This document shows, piece by piece, positions 12,201 through 22,573 of a stretch of DNA of 64,000 bases. The notes below the pieces were generated by a model. It made no database searches. It saw nothing but the letters and a program-made list of their open reading frames with translations, and had not been told where the DNA came from. The DNA comes from Symsagittifera roscoffensis (lineage: Eukaryota; Xenacoelomorpha; Acoela; Convolutidae). Each line of letters begins with the position of its first letter. The stretch's first letter is position 1. The stretch is from the NCBI RefSeq assembly GCF_963678635.1, contig NC_087063.1:75535617-75599616 (forward strand). The letters run 5' to 3'. The position numbers and the translations under genes were made by a program.

Positions 12201-14587
12201 AATTTTTTTTACATATTCCCAAAGGTACACTACGAGACCTGTAAAAATCTGTAGTGAATTGTATGTAGCATAAATCTTTTTGATCATATCATCTCCGTGT
12301 ACATGTGTAAAATTTATTTCGTAAATTCTGTGGTAAAAATGTAAAATTTTTTTTGTCTCAAACTTTTTTTGCCCGTGGGGTGAAGGTAGAAAGGAGTATG
12401 TATATGATTTGACTACTGATCATAAAAGTCAGATATAAATGTTTTCTGTATTGAGGAATATTGTGAATCGTGTTTATTTACTTTTAACTCGACCTTCAAT
12501 GTTTAATTAGATAACCGTCAGGTTGTGTCTATTCGAAGTCCTTTGAACTTCGCGCCACTTTTCTAGTTTGAATTTAAACGATCCGTTTTACTTTTTTTCA
12601 TTTCCCTTTTTTTCTTTAACACTAGTTAGTAAAATTTTAGTATACCCGTAATATTAGATCGCTCTTTATTAATGTTCGAAATGGATTCACTATCAGGACC
12701 ATATGGAAGAGTGTTAAGTTTAACCCTCAACAATCGAGCAAAAAGAGTATTCATATCGATTAGTCCAGATCAAAAAGCCCACCGAAAGCTTAAGGATGTA
12801 ACTATCTGGTTACTAGCGCCGTCAATCAAAGACGCTATGTCTGTCTCCTTAATATCTATGGCCCTGGAGGAGTTTATACAGTAGAAATCTAACAATTTGG
12901 CAAAACAAGTTCTTTAAAAACCCCGAACTGAGGTGTTCGTCTTCTGTTTTGACCGAATTCAGTCGAAAACAGGGATGTTGTTCAACCCAAAATCCGTGTT
13001 CGAAATCAAACATTTTGGTCAATTACAATTTTGAAACGTAGTCGAAATCATGGTCGAAACATGGTCGAATACTATTTGAGTTCATCGTCGAACACAAAGT
13101 CGAAATTAAAGTTTGCTTGAAACATAGTCGGACACAAAAAATGTTCGAAACAAATTCAAGCACAATGAAGACAACAAAGTGTGGAGGAGGCAAATTCGAA
13201 AGCAAGGAATGGGCTCCACATGATCTTAAACAATAAACCTGAAAAAGGATGTTTTGCAAAAAAGTAATAACATTTATTGAAGTTTTGACGCGTGGGCCGA
13301 ACACAGTCGTGTATATTCTATTCGATCTTGCTCCTAGCATTGTTATCCAACGGCCGTAGTATCTGAAAGCTTTTTCATCTTTTATCATTATTTGTAGAAT
13401 AGTTACTTAGTTACACATCACAAATTTGTTTTACATAACCCCAAAGGTACATTACGAGACCTGTAAAAATCTGCAGTGAATTGTATGTAGCATGTATATT
13501 TTTGATCATATCATCTCCGTGTACATGTGTAAAATTTATCTCGTAAATTCTGTGGTAAAAAAGTAAATTTTTTTGTCTCGAACTTTTTTTGCCTGTGGGG
13601 TGAAGGTAGAAAGGAGTATGTAAATGATTTGACTACTGATCATAAAAGTCAGATATAAAAGTTTTCTGTATTGAGGATCATTGTGAATCGTGTTTATTTA
13701 TTTTTAATTCGACCTTCAATGTTTAATTAGATAACCGTCAGGTTGTGTCTTTTCGAAGTCCTTTGGACTTCGCGCCACTTTTCTAGTTTGAATTTAAAAG
13801 ATCTGTTTCACTTTTTTTCCTTTCCCTTTTTTCTTCAACACTAGTTAGTAAAATTTTAGTATACCAGTAGTATTAGATCACTCTTTATTAATGTACGGAA
13901 TGGATTCACTATCAGGACCATATGGAAAAGTGTTAAGTTTAACCCTTAACAATCGAGCAAAAAGAGTATTCATATCGATTAATCCAGATCAAAAAGCCCA
14001 CCGAAAGCCTAAGGATGTAACGATCTGGTTACTAGCGCCGTCAATCAAAGACGCTATGTCCGTCTCCGGAACATCTATGGACCTGGAGGATTTTATACAG
14101 TAGAAATCTAACAATTTGGCAAAACAAGACCTTTAAAAAACCCGAACTGAGGTGTTCGACTTCTGTTTTGACCGAATACAGTCGAAAACACGGATGTTGT
14201 TCAACCCAAAATCCGTGTTCGAAATCAAACATTTTGCTCAATTACAAATTTGAAACCTAGTCGAAATCATGGTCGAAACATAGTCGAATACTATTTGAGT
14301 TCATCATCGAACACAAAGTCGAAATTAAAGTTTGCTTGAAACATAGTCGGACACAAAAATTGTTGGAAATAAATTCGAGCACAATGATGACAACAAAGTG
14401 TGGAGGAAGCAAAGTCGAAAGCAAGGAATGGGCTCCACATGATCTTAAACAAAAAATCTGAAAAAGGATGTTTCGCAAAAAATTAATAACATTCAATGAA
14501 GTTTTGACGCTTGAGCCGAACACAGTCGTGTATATTCTATTGGATCTTACTGCTAGCATTGTTATCCAATGGGCGTAGTATCTGAAA
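6290..14587 (+). repeat. Array of seven 1.22-kb units, each an LTR-like segment plus about 1 kb of internal sequence
   Basis: Seven copies of one unit follow head to tail. Equivalent points lie at 6548, 7767, 8985, 10206, 11426, 12648 and 13867, giving periods of 1218 to 1222 bp. Each unit begins with an LTR-like segment of about 205-250 bp. This is preceded by the purine tract GGTAGAAAGGAG in the internal copies and ends ...TATACCA. A 70-codon open frame follows, then a stretch with GTCGAA every 11-12 bp, then AT-rich sequence. Units 3 and 5 are nearly identical to each other, as are units 4 and 6, so a 2.44-kb dimer was duplicated. The last unit ends abruptly near 14587. The likely origin is unequal exchange between LTRs of a short, non-autonomous element. 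Confidence 0.9.
6572..6784 (+). CDS. 70-codon open frame present in all seven 1.22-kb units
   Basis: The same 70-codon frame occurs intact in every unit, at 6572-6784, 7791-8003, 9009-9221, 10230-10442, 11450-11662, 12672-12884 and 13891-14103. It starts about 25 bp after the LTR-like end ACCA. The product starts MYGMDSLSGPYG in this copy and contains INPDQKAHRKPKD. I do not recognise it. The position fits the N-terminal part of a retroelement Gag cut short by a stop. All copies keep the same length, but by eye amino-acid changes outnumber silent ones, so there is no clear sign of selection for protein function. The opposite strand also has open frames of 100-121 codons, which follow from the GTCGAA repeat and are not called. 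Confidence 0.3.
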   Translation: MYGMDSLSGPYGRVLSLTLNNRAKRVFISINPDQKAHRKPKDVTIWLLAPSIKDAMSVSGISMALEELIQ

Positions 14588-15414
14588 TTAGTATCATTAG
14601 TACAACGGTAATTTTTCTTCGGTTTTAAGAGTCCGTAAAACAACTCTTTGACTTGAAAAAAGCGGAAATAGGGAATTTGGCTAACGGCTTCTGGAAATGC
14701 CTAAAATTGGCCGCGGTAGTCTGGATAATGGGTCTGGAAATAAACCACAATTTTAGTCCAGGAATTAAAATTATATTCATTTTCAACTCTGATAGAGCAG
14801 AGAATTGATTGCAAAAAAGGAGAACTGGCAAGTTTTCAAAAAAGTTAAAACTGCCAAATTTTTGCCTTCACCTAAGATTGTAGACTGGTTTCCTTTTTTT
14901 AATCACGATGCAGATTTCCTTTTTTTCTATCACGATGCATTGATATCATAATAGTAATGTTTTGTGGTTTGTTAGCTTTGGTAAAAGCAATCTTAGCCTA
15001 ATAACACATTTGTCATTTTATCATGTATGTGGCATATCCTCAACATGCTTTTTTTACAGCAAGCATTAGTTCTTCGTTTGCAAATTTTAAAAACACACCA
15101 AGCTATCAGCTGGTTTATATTGGTTCGTACAGACATTTGGCTGCCTGGCTTACTCTGTGGTTTTCTGAGCTTCCTGTCGTTTTTATGATTTTGTTAATTT
15201 CAATCTAAGTTTCGTTTTATTGTAGTGCGGTAGAGCTTGCGTCGAAAAATATGTCCGTTGTCTTTCAAGTATCTTGGTACACCTTTATTAAATTTCTCCT
15301 GATGTAAAGCGTTGTCCAATAAACTCGTTGAAAACTACAATTATCATTAGAAAAAACGGCAAAAATGATAGAAAACTTATTTGTGCCAGAAATAGTAGAC
15401 TGCTGACATCCATA
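14588..15414. other. Unassigned sequence between the 1.22-kb array and the MITE-like element
   Basis: There is no supported gene. A plus-strand open frame at 15023-15208 encodes 61 hydrophobic residues without a recognisable motif and is probably chance. The sequence is AT-rich and free of obvious repeats. Confidence 0.4.
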
Positions 15415-16198
15415 GACCAAAAATGCTAGTCATACAATTCCAGAAACTAAGTCTATGAAAAAATACGAGTCATACACTTCCATACATTTTGCAAAAAATG
15501 GTGTCATCGTTTTAACTTTTTTTTGGCATACAATTCAGTATTTTGTATTAATTCAAAAAACTAATGTCAAAAAAGGCTAATCATACAGTTTTCATTTATG
15601 GACAATTTATGAATAGCAGTTTCGATGGCGACTAAAAAAAACTTTCAAGTAATTTTGAAATTGCTCTAAATTTTTTTTTTTTTTTTTTTTAACTGCAAAA
15701 CGAACTTTTTCAAAACTGCAAAACTCAAACAAACGTTTTCCATTAAACTTTTTTTAACAAATTTAGTATTTTGTGGGCACAGCGTAGCACGAGATGCACA
15801 CAAAAAATGTTTTTTTTTTCGCCTTTTCAGGCCAAAACTCAAAAGTGTGATTCTTTCAGGATATCATTTGTCTAAGACAACTCTTAGACAATTCAGGTCG
15901 TTTCCAATGCGTTGTAAATGCAAAACAGTCAAACCTTTTTGGTGACTCTAGATTTGAGTCAACCATGGTTGTAATAATATCTGTTCGGTTACGACCACAT
16001 CACAAGATTTTTGAGAAATTAAATTTTAAAGAAATCATTTTTTGGTTCATGGACAAATGCTAGTCATGCAATTTCCGTATATTAAAAACCACTCATCATA
16101 GACTTTTCATGCAAATTTCTGTACTCATGGAATTGCATGAAAACTGTATGATTAGCATTTTTCCATATATGAAAATTGTATGACTAGAATTTTTGGTC
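15415..16198. mobile_element. MITE-like element with about 25-bp terminal inverted repeats
   Basis: The left end reads GACCAAAAATGCTAGTCATAC from 15415. The right end, read on the opposite strand from 16198, is GACCAAAAATTCTAGTCATAC; 24 of 25 bases match. A second inverted pair lies inside: GCTAATCATACAGTTTTCAT at 15576-15595, matched exactly on the other strand at 16137-16156. Further copies of a TAGTCATRCAATT-like motif sit near both ends. There is no transposase frame, so it would be non-autonomous. The flanking bases show no convincing target duplication. A related end-like sequence occurs at 57716. Confidence 0.55.
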
Positions 16199-16433
16199 AA
16201 TCCGGGTGACTAATGATCTTTAAAGTCAACTTCTGGTTGCTTTTTTTGGTTGCTTTAAAGTCAAGCTTTGAGCTTGTTTTTAATTTTGACTCTACCTCAT
16301 TTTCCATGAAAATTTTTGATCGACAATCGATGTACTGAGTTGAGTTATCAATCATTTTGTATGACTATTCGATAATTTTCTAAACTATGACAGTTGCCCT
16401 GAATAACATTCCTTGTTTCGGAGTTTTTTCTTC

Positions 16434-16439
16434 TATAAA
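16434..16439 (+). promoter_or_regulatory. Candidate TATA box of the sulfotransferase gene
   Basis: TATAAA lies about 120 bp upstream of the ATG at 16557 in a short promoter-like interval after the MITE-like element. The position suits a core promoter; no initiator or transcript evidence is available. Confidence 0.35.
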
Positions 16440-16556
16440 ACTACAAAGTATATGAACAGTTCTGCATATATTTCCTGTACAGCAATGATATTTTATCTTT
16501 ACTTTCACCAAGCAATTAGTAAAAAACTTTAGAGCCTTGAGCTACAAGTCAGTAAA

Positions 16557-17133
16557 ATGCGCAATTATTTTTACTTATTCATCTTCAAGCAAAAAAGCAT
16601 TTATGAAAAATTTTTTCTTGGAGTTTTATGTATCTCTTTGTTTATCTCAACATATTATCTTGTGCCAAATGGCTCTTTTTACCAATTTTATAGTCAACAA
16701 GAATCTGAAGAAGTTAAAAACAAATTCAATGACCTCGAAACAGCCAAAACTACAGAGCATTTGTATAATCGACAGCCACTTAAGCCTACAGTTTATATTG
16801 AGCAAGAAAGAAACAAAGAAAAAGAGCCCTTTAAATCTACAGCTTCTATTGAGCAAAAAGTTAATAAAAAAGAGGTCCTTAAACCTACAGTTTCTATTGA
16901 GCAAAAAGTTAATAAAAAAGAGGTCCTTAAACCTACAGTTTCTATTGAGCAAAAAATCAAGGACGAAAAGTTGAGCATGGAAAACTTTCATTCAATTTTC
17001 CCATTTAACTCTTCAAAATATTATTACGACCAGGAACGGCTTTTAAACTCAAGTGATCATATTCATAAACTGCGGATGATGTCTGTGAAAAGTTTCTGCA
17101 ACTCAACGCGATTCAAGTTTAACAATGATGCAC
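16557..17133 (+). CDS. Carbohydrate sulfotransferase, first exon (membrane anchor and stem), cut by an assembly gap
   Basis: From the ATG the protein begins with a short cytoplasmic segment, then one hydrophobic anchor (about residues 19-36, FFLGVLCISLFISTYYL), then a charged stem. This is the type II membrane layout of Golgi sulfotransferases. The stem contains a 16-aa repeat around KPTVSIEQKVNKKEVL in four versions, encoded by 48-bp tandem repeats (about 16780-16965). After the stem comes LRMMSVKSFCNSTRF, where the catalytic domain should begin. The frame enters the N run at 17134. The exon with the 5'-phosphosulfate-binding motif is not seen and probably lies in or near the gap. The family call depends on the two downstream exons; this exon alone would only be a type II membrane protein. 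Confidence 0.7.
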
Positions 17134-17333
17134 NNNNNNNNNNNNNNNNNNNNNNNNNNNNNNNNNNNNNNNNNNNNNNNNNNNNNNNNNNNNNNNNNNN
17201 NNNNNNNNNNNNNNNNNNNNNNNNNNNNNNNNNNNNNNNNNNNNNNNNNNNNNNNNNNNNNNNNNNNNNNNNNNNNNNNNNNNNNNNNNNNNNNNNNNNN
17301 NNNNNNNNNNNNNNNNNNNNNNNNNNNNNNNNN
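17134..17333. other. Assembly gap (200 N)
   Basis: A run of exactly 200 N, the usual placeholder for a gap of unknown size. It interrupts the sulfotransferase gene. Confidence 0.99.
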
Positions 17334-18965
17334 AAACTTCTCTTCCGTAAATATATTTGTTCACGGAATCATTTCCTGGACTCAACTGTCTTCCGATATT
17401 ATCGGTTGGAGATACCTCAGCACACACTTTTTTTCATTGTATCATCTTCTTTATCCGTTTTTTTCGAAGTTTATTTTTTATGTTGCTTGTAATTTTAATG
17501 AATCGATTTTTTTGAAATTTTTGTCCTTTTTTGGCTCAACAGGGTTTCGGCTTGTTTTTATATTGGCTTAATGCCATGACCTCGTATTGCGCCATTTTTA
17601 TGAGAAAAAAAAATTTTTTTTTTTGTGCGCATATTGTGTTTTGAAAGGAAGGGGGGACTGAAAGCTTTTTAATAATTTCAATTTTTTTGAATAATTTTGG
17701 AAGGGTTTTCGATCAGTAACTTTCATTTTTGCCTCTTCGTTATTTTTCTTTGATGTTCATTTCTGTTCTTCTGTATGGGCATTTTTTTTTTCAATGCCAT
17801 CTTCATTCAGTTTGGTGGAACTAAATGTAGGTATTTTTAAAGAGTTTCGATATTTTTTGCTGATGGTTTTTCGGCTTTAATATTGTTGATTAACCTCTTG
17901 ATTTAGATTCTGATTTGTTTTTACCGCCATGCATTCAGTAAACATATGGTACTAGTGGATACCACATAGGCAGCTCAAACTTTGCGTTACGAGTTTAAAA
18001 AAAATTGGTTGATTTTCAGCTTATTAGCTGTCGGCTTATTTACCTAATATTTGGTTCCTACAGTTTTCCGATAACTTGTTTGAATGACACTCGGATCCAC
18101 ATTTCCGAATGAAGAAACTCAGCCCCACTGGTTCTTTATAAAATAATTTAAGCAAAAAAAAAATTATTTTTAATTTTTTTTGGTTTTCTAGCTCTTTCTT
18201 AAACGGTAAGATCATTTCAGTCTTCTTTTTTTTTTTGATTTTTTATTATTTATTTGTTTTTGGCTTCCTACGATGTGATGCGAGCACACGTATATTTGCA
18301 GACACCCGCACCCGCAACAGAAACTTCAAATATGCAAAATGAATATATAGATATATATATATATATTATGATGTCATTTTTTAAATGTTATTTTGTTTGA
18401 GTAAGACTAATTGCTTCCATAAAAAAAATAAACAAAATTACTTTGTACGGCTAAAAATTACTTCGTATGGTATATTACGGCTAATCCATGATTGTTCCTA
18501 CTACCCTTCAAAACTGAATAAAGTCATTCTGGTTAAGAACTGATAAACTAATTGAAAAAATCAATTATTTTGCTTTTCTCTACTTTGTCCGTCCAATTGC
18601 TATAGAAAGTGAAAATAGCAAAGTAACATCTCGCATTGTACTAGTAGGACCAAATAGTTTGCCTTAATAAAATTTGGGTTGATTTAATTCTTAACTAACT
18701 GTTATACGAACGCAATATATTTCGCTTTTGTTTTCCCAAATTAGCCAGATTAATAATTTTCAAACCTCCATAGTCTTCCAAAAAATAGCCGAACCCGCTC
18801 TGTGAAAAAATTCGAAACTCGATTGAATCAAAAAACCAGCCCAAGAAAGCCGAATCAACGATATCAATTAGATAGGAATTTTTTTTAAAAATCAGGAAAC
18901 TTTACTGGGGAGGCCATTTTTTCTAGTAGTGATGTTTGGTCATGTTCCTTATTGTTTTATTCTAG
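17334..18965 (+). other. Sulfotransferase intron sequence, with a TA microsatellite
   Basis: After the gap the sequence becomes T-rich and loses any convincing reading frame. The first about 90 bp (17334-17425) are open in two frames, but neither shows a sulfotransferase motif. A (TA)n tract lies at about 18343-18368. The end, TTATTCTAG at 18957-18965, is a plausible splice acceptor directly before the next exon. Confidence 0.55.
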
Positions 18966-19190
18966 AAGTGGATCCAAAACAACCGCCAATTCTATCGCAA
19001 TGGTTTCATGTTTGTGCGGGATCCCTTCGAAAGAGCAGTGTCAGGCTACTACAACAGAGTAGTGCAGGTACACAGGATTGACGGGCTGAGAGAGAGGGGT
19101 GCTAGCGGGAACAGGAACGTCTCTGATATTGGACTGAGAGAGTACTTTGAGATCCTCATCAGAGGCGATACTTCAGATCACCATTTCAAG
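18966..19190 (+). CDS. Carbohydrate sulfotransferase exon with the 3'-phosphate-binding motif
   Basis: An exon of 225 nt (75 codons, phase 0 at both ends) lies between the acceptor TTCTAG and the donor AAG|GTACAA at 19190/19191. It encodes NGFMFVRDPFERAVSGYYN. The FVRDPFERLVSAY-type block is the 3'-phosphate (PAPS) binding signature of the Golgi carbohydrate sulfotransferase family (Sulfotransfer_2). These enzymes move sulfate from PAPS onto sugars of proteoglycans or glycoproteins. The exon ends GDTSDHHFK, and the next exon at 40304 starts PQMDICDPC in the same phase. Together they restore the H-x-x-PQ-x-x-x-C-x-x-C stretch seen after the binding motif in this family. The gene is likely functional across a long intron, although the first part is interrupted by a gap. 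Confidence 0.85.
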
Positions 19191-20825
19191 GTACAATTTT
19201 ATAGTAACTCGATCTGAAACAATCCCCACTCAATGCTTCACTCAAGGAAATTTAATTTTTTTCGGTTGCTTTTACTTTTTTGCTTTCTCTTTCAAGTTAT
19301 TCTACAATTGAAATTTCTACAAGACTGCTAGTCTTCAGATGAAGCATTGAACTCTCCGACTGTTTCAAGAAAAAAGAGGTAATGTGTATTTATTTTATAG
19401 TAGAAATAGATTAGATAGTATATTTTTTTTACGTCACCGGGCAAAGCTTTACTAAAGCCAAATTGCTGGCCTCACTTCCAATTGGAATGATTTAACTGAC
19501 CGCTTACACATTAATAAGAGGGAAAAATCGCGAATTAATATTCTGAAATTGACCAAATTGCCATTTTTCTCACCTCAAAAATTTACAATAAATGATCAAC
19601 TTTAAAATATATATACTATTTTCAATTCGGGTTTGGGATTTTGATATCTTTCAGATAGGGTATATATTTTTTTTCAATTAGGGCTTGGGATTTTGATATC
19701 TTTCAGATAGGGCCGGCAAAAAATTACATAAGAATTGCTGAAATAAAAACAGCGCAATTATCCATATTCCGTCAATTTTCTTCAAAACTCGGGATAATAT
19801 CGCGTTTTCTGTATCGAAGAAATGATAATGAGAACAATAAGCTGAGAATAGCCAGCGCTTGAAAATTAATTTGTTTAACAGGAACTCCAAGTGTTTTTTT
19901 TTTTCAAAATTAGCCAGAAAACTTCAGACGGAATGCAATCAAACTTAATTTGAAAATGAATAGATCTTTTTGCACAAAGCAGAGTAGTAGTCGGTTCCAG
20001 CCAATTTAGCTGATTATTTTGAATCTCATCATATTAGATTTGAAAAAAAAACGTAGAAAAAAAGATGAAGAAAATGATCATTCAGTAGGTTCATGTCTGA
20101 GTGTCAGTGGCAAGTTAAGCTATATAGACTTCTTGTCATTCCAACATCTGAAGCAAGTGACGAATTATTTTCTCCAAACAAGTTTTGTCTCTTCATGTAG
20201 CTCTTTTCGAAGCATTTTCTTTAATATCAGCCGTTGATGTCTTGAGGTCAAAAAAGTTTAAAAGAAATTTCATATGGGACCGATTTTTGCATACTTATGG
20301 GGATTTCAAAACTGCCTATTGGACCGATTTGTGATAGTTCCAAATCGAACTGAGGTGGGGAGTTTCGTTTGTAGTTACAGACTCAAAATTCATTAGACTG
20401 CGCTTTTATACCGTGTGGTATGATAAAATGGAGAAAAAATCAAACTGTTTAAACAGAATTTTGCAAATAGTTTTTGTTTCATAAAAAATTTTTTTCATTC
20501 GATCGTTACTGGGCATTCGGAAAATTGTGGGCTTTGCAGTTTTGTTGATCCGACTTTCAAGGAAAGAGGAATATATATGCTTGGGTTGTTTGTTTTATTC
20601 TGGCCAATTTCTGAAAGAGACTGTTAGAAAGGGGGATTGATACTGGATGCTTCGTATTCCTAAGCTGGTGTGTCCTCACTATCCTAAATTTTCTTTAAGA
20701 TTACGTAATCCACTGATTTAATACTATAACTATGATGCTGAAAGTGTAACACGAATAGTTGTCTGGCATTTAGAACTGTTAAATAACCATAGACAGACAA
20801 ATTTAAGGGCAGTCAGAACGTTAAC

Positions 20826-20869
<44 letters not shown>

Positions 20870-20913
20870 GGGGGGGGGGGGAGAGTGAGGAATACTTCTT
20901 CGGACGAACCTGA
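19191..20913 (+). other. Last intron of the sulfotransferase gene, part before the retrotransposon
   Basis: Non-coding. It starts with the donor GTACAA. It holds a local 52-bp tandem duplication (GGGATTTTGATATCTTTCAG at about 19633 and 19685) and a (GA)n tract followed by a run of G at 20830-20890, just upstream of the insertion. Short open frames have no recognisable content. Confidence 0.6.
20830..20890. repeat. (GA)n and poly-G simple repeat
   Basis: About 37 bases of GA dinucleotides with one interruption are followed by about 15 G. It ends 24 bp upstream of the retrotransposon insertion point. Confidence 0.95.
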
Positions 20914-21321
20914 TGGAACCTGATCTAAACTATATTTTATGATTGGATAAATTAAATGTTTTACCAATGTAAAGTATTTAATATTAACCAATCATGATCC
21001 ATCTAACTAACAACCCACTTATTTGTAAGTGCTGAAGTTACTTGTAATTTCAGCACCAGAGAGATTTGAATTTAACTTAGAAATTAGTTGGACTCTCCCG
21101 AGCACTTCAGCAGCCGCAATAAACCAGTATACCCTAGATCTATTGAGCCTAGCAGAGACTAGTTAAACAACCTGAGACTAGATAGTATAAGAGTAAGATT
21201 AGGATCGGTATTAGACTAAGAAGTTGCACGAATCTATCCGGCCGAAAATAAGATAGCGTGACGAGCAGACGGTGTACCCTATCCGAAATTACTCTATGAG
21301 TTACACTTCGGTCCTAACTCA
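20914..21321 (+). repeat. 5' LTR
   Basis: 408 bp, starting TG and ending CA. No difference from the 3' LTR was found by eye. TATATTTTAT at about 20931 could act as a TATA element, and AATAAA at 21118-21123 is a poly(A) signal candidate, equivalent to 39557-39562 in the 3' copy. The tail includes ACTTCGGT, a short stem closed by a TTCG loop. Confidence 0.97.
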
Positions 21322-21323
21322 TC

Positions 21324-21341
21324 TGGTGCGACCATAAGTCT
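21324..21341 (+). other. Primer-binding site
   Basis: Two bases after the LTR the sequence reads TGGTGCGACCATAAGTCT. Its complement ends in CCA, as a mature tRNA does. Reading on to 21346 the complement contains GTTCGA, the conserved start of the T-loop, so the match probably spans about 23 nt of tRNA 3' end. It is one nucleotide shorter than the standard distance, and I cannot assign the tRNA species. Confidence 0.8.
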
Positions 21342-22573
21342 CGAACAAGACCTTACTAGATTAGAATTAACCAAAATAGATTAGAAATTAGACAAAAACA
21401 TTTACAAAATGTTATACGACAATAATTTAATTGAAATGTCTCTCCGACTCAATAGATCAGAGCCAATATTCCGAACTATAATAGAACTACCCGGAATTGG
21501 AAGAAGACATCGAACCAAAGACGACATACGACAAAGTAGAAACTTGCCGTATAGTTATATGATAGTTCGGCAAAAGCCAGAACAAACTTTTATATTTCGA
21601 ATACTACTTGCAATGAATTTAGATTTCCATTTGCAAACATAAAACCTTGAAGTTACTCTTCAAAATCATTTCAGGCGCTAAACAAAATTAATATTATACA
21701 ATAACGATTGATAAAAAGATCTAAGATCGTTTTTCTAAAACTCTGCAGTAATATACAAAACATGTTTGAAAAATATTTATTGGAAAATAAAAATAAAAAT
21801 TAGTAGCATGACAATAAATGGTTAGTAATCATAAATCATCCTGTTGTTCCAGCTTCATCACCTAAAATATAACAGCAATCATCAACTCACTAATATCATC
21901 AAAACACTAAATTTTTCCTATACACAAATTTAAAACTTTATTAAAACTTAAAGTCACTTAATTTAAAACCAGATCATCAAGGCTTATCCTTGGATCTTAA
22001 ATCATTTTCTACTTAATTAAATTTCAAATTTGATCATCAAGGTTTATCCTTGGATCAAACAGAACAACTTTGTTCTCCCCCACCCACTTAATTAGTGTCT
22101 AACGACCTCAAACGTCGATTCACTACCCAACCCTTTCTAAAGACCTAAGACTAATAGAAATTTTTAAACAAAACTAATCATTCAAATTAGGATAAACAGT
22201 GAAGAACTTCGGTTATTCATCCTTCACTTAACCCCCCCTCTTACCAGACCCAGGATAAATCCTAGACTTAGTAAGTTTAAAATAGTATCTAACGAACTAC
22301 TCGCGTTCTAATTATACCTGAACCTTGTGGATCGATTTACTATTCTCCAACCCTTGAACACAATCACTACCCCTAAGTAAGATTAAGTAAGTTAACACCT
22401 TAACTTATACTAGCCACGAGAAAGTAAAAAATCATTCTTCGGAATCGATATACTTTTCTCTCCAACCCTGAACAAATAGACCCAGGTTAAGCTAACCAAA
22501 AAATCGTAAGAACTAACAGTTTAAGTAATTAGAATTCACTTAACAACTTTTTGCATCCGTCATCCTAAACCTT
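21342..22573 (+). promoter_or_regulatory. Structured 5' leader of the retroelement with possible packaging and splice signals
   Basis: About 1.2 kb separates the primer site from the first long gene. It contains a 25-bp hairpin repeated exactly 60 bp apart (21972-21996 and 22032-22056; stem CAAGG/CCTTG). Further stems lie at 22103-22117 (CGAC/GTCG), 22198-22228 (AGTGAAG/CTTCACT) and 22418-22460 (GAGAAAGTA/TACTTTTCTC, with inner ATTC-TTCG-GAAT). GTAAGT, the ideal splice-donor core, occurs at 22271 and 22387. A 77-codon frame at 21409-21642 precedes them and may be a real upstream frame or chance. These features suit genome packaging and subgenomic splicing, but that is inference. Confidence 0.5.
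21409..21642 (+). CDS. Possible small upstream open frame of the retroelement
   Basis: ATG at 21409, 85 nt after the LTR, opens a 77-codon frame starting MLYDNNLIEMSLRLN. It is the first ATG of any length in the presumed genomic RNA, so it may affect translation of the downstream genes. I recognise no domain. It could be a real small protein, a regulatory upstream frame or chance. Confidence 0.25.
   Translation: MLYDNNLIEMSLRLNRSEPIFRTIIELPGIGRRHRTKDDIRQSRNLPYSYMIVRQKPEQTFIFRILLAMNLDFHLQT

Noticed and set aside
6572-14103. Purifying selection on the 70-codon frame shared by the seven units
   Set aside because: The frame length is constant, but by eye amino-acid changes are more common than silent ones among units; recent amplification explains the constancy.
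6923-14643. Minus-strand open frames of 100-128 codons in each 1.22-kb unit
   Set aside because: They lie over the GTCGAA-rich stretch and AT-rich part of the unit, differ in length between units, and have no recognisable content.
16647-16991. Minus-strand Cys/Phe-rich frames opposite the sulfotransferase stem
   Set aside because: They are the complement of the 48-bp repeat that encodes the stem; the plus strand has the anchor, stem and downstream family exons.
17334-17492. Continuation of the sulfotransferase frame after the gap
   Set aside because: The frame is open, but the gap size is unknown, the residues lack family motifs and the sequence soon becomes T-rich, so intron is more likely.
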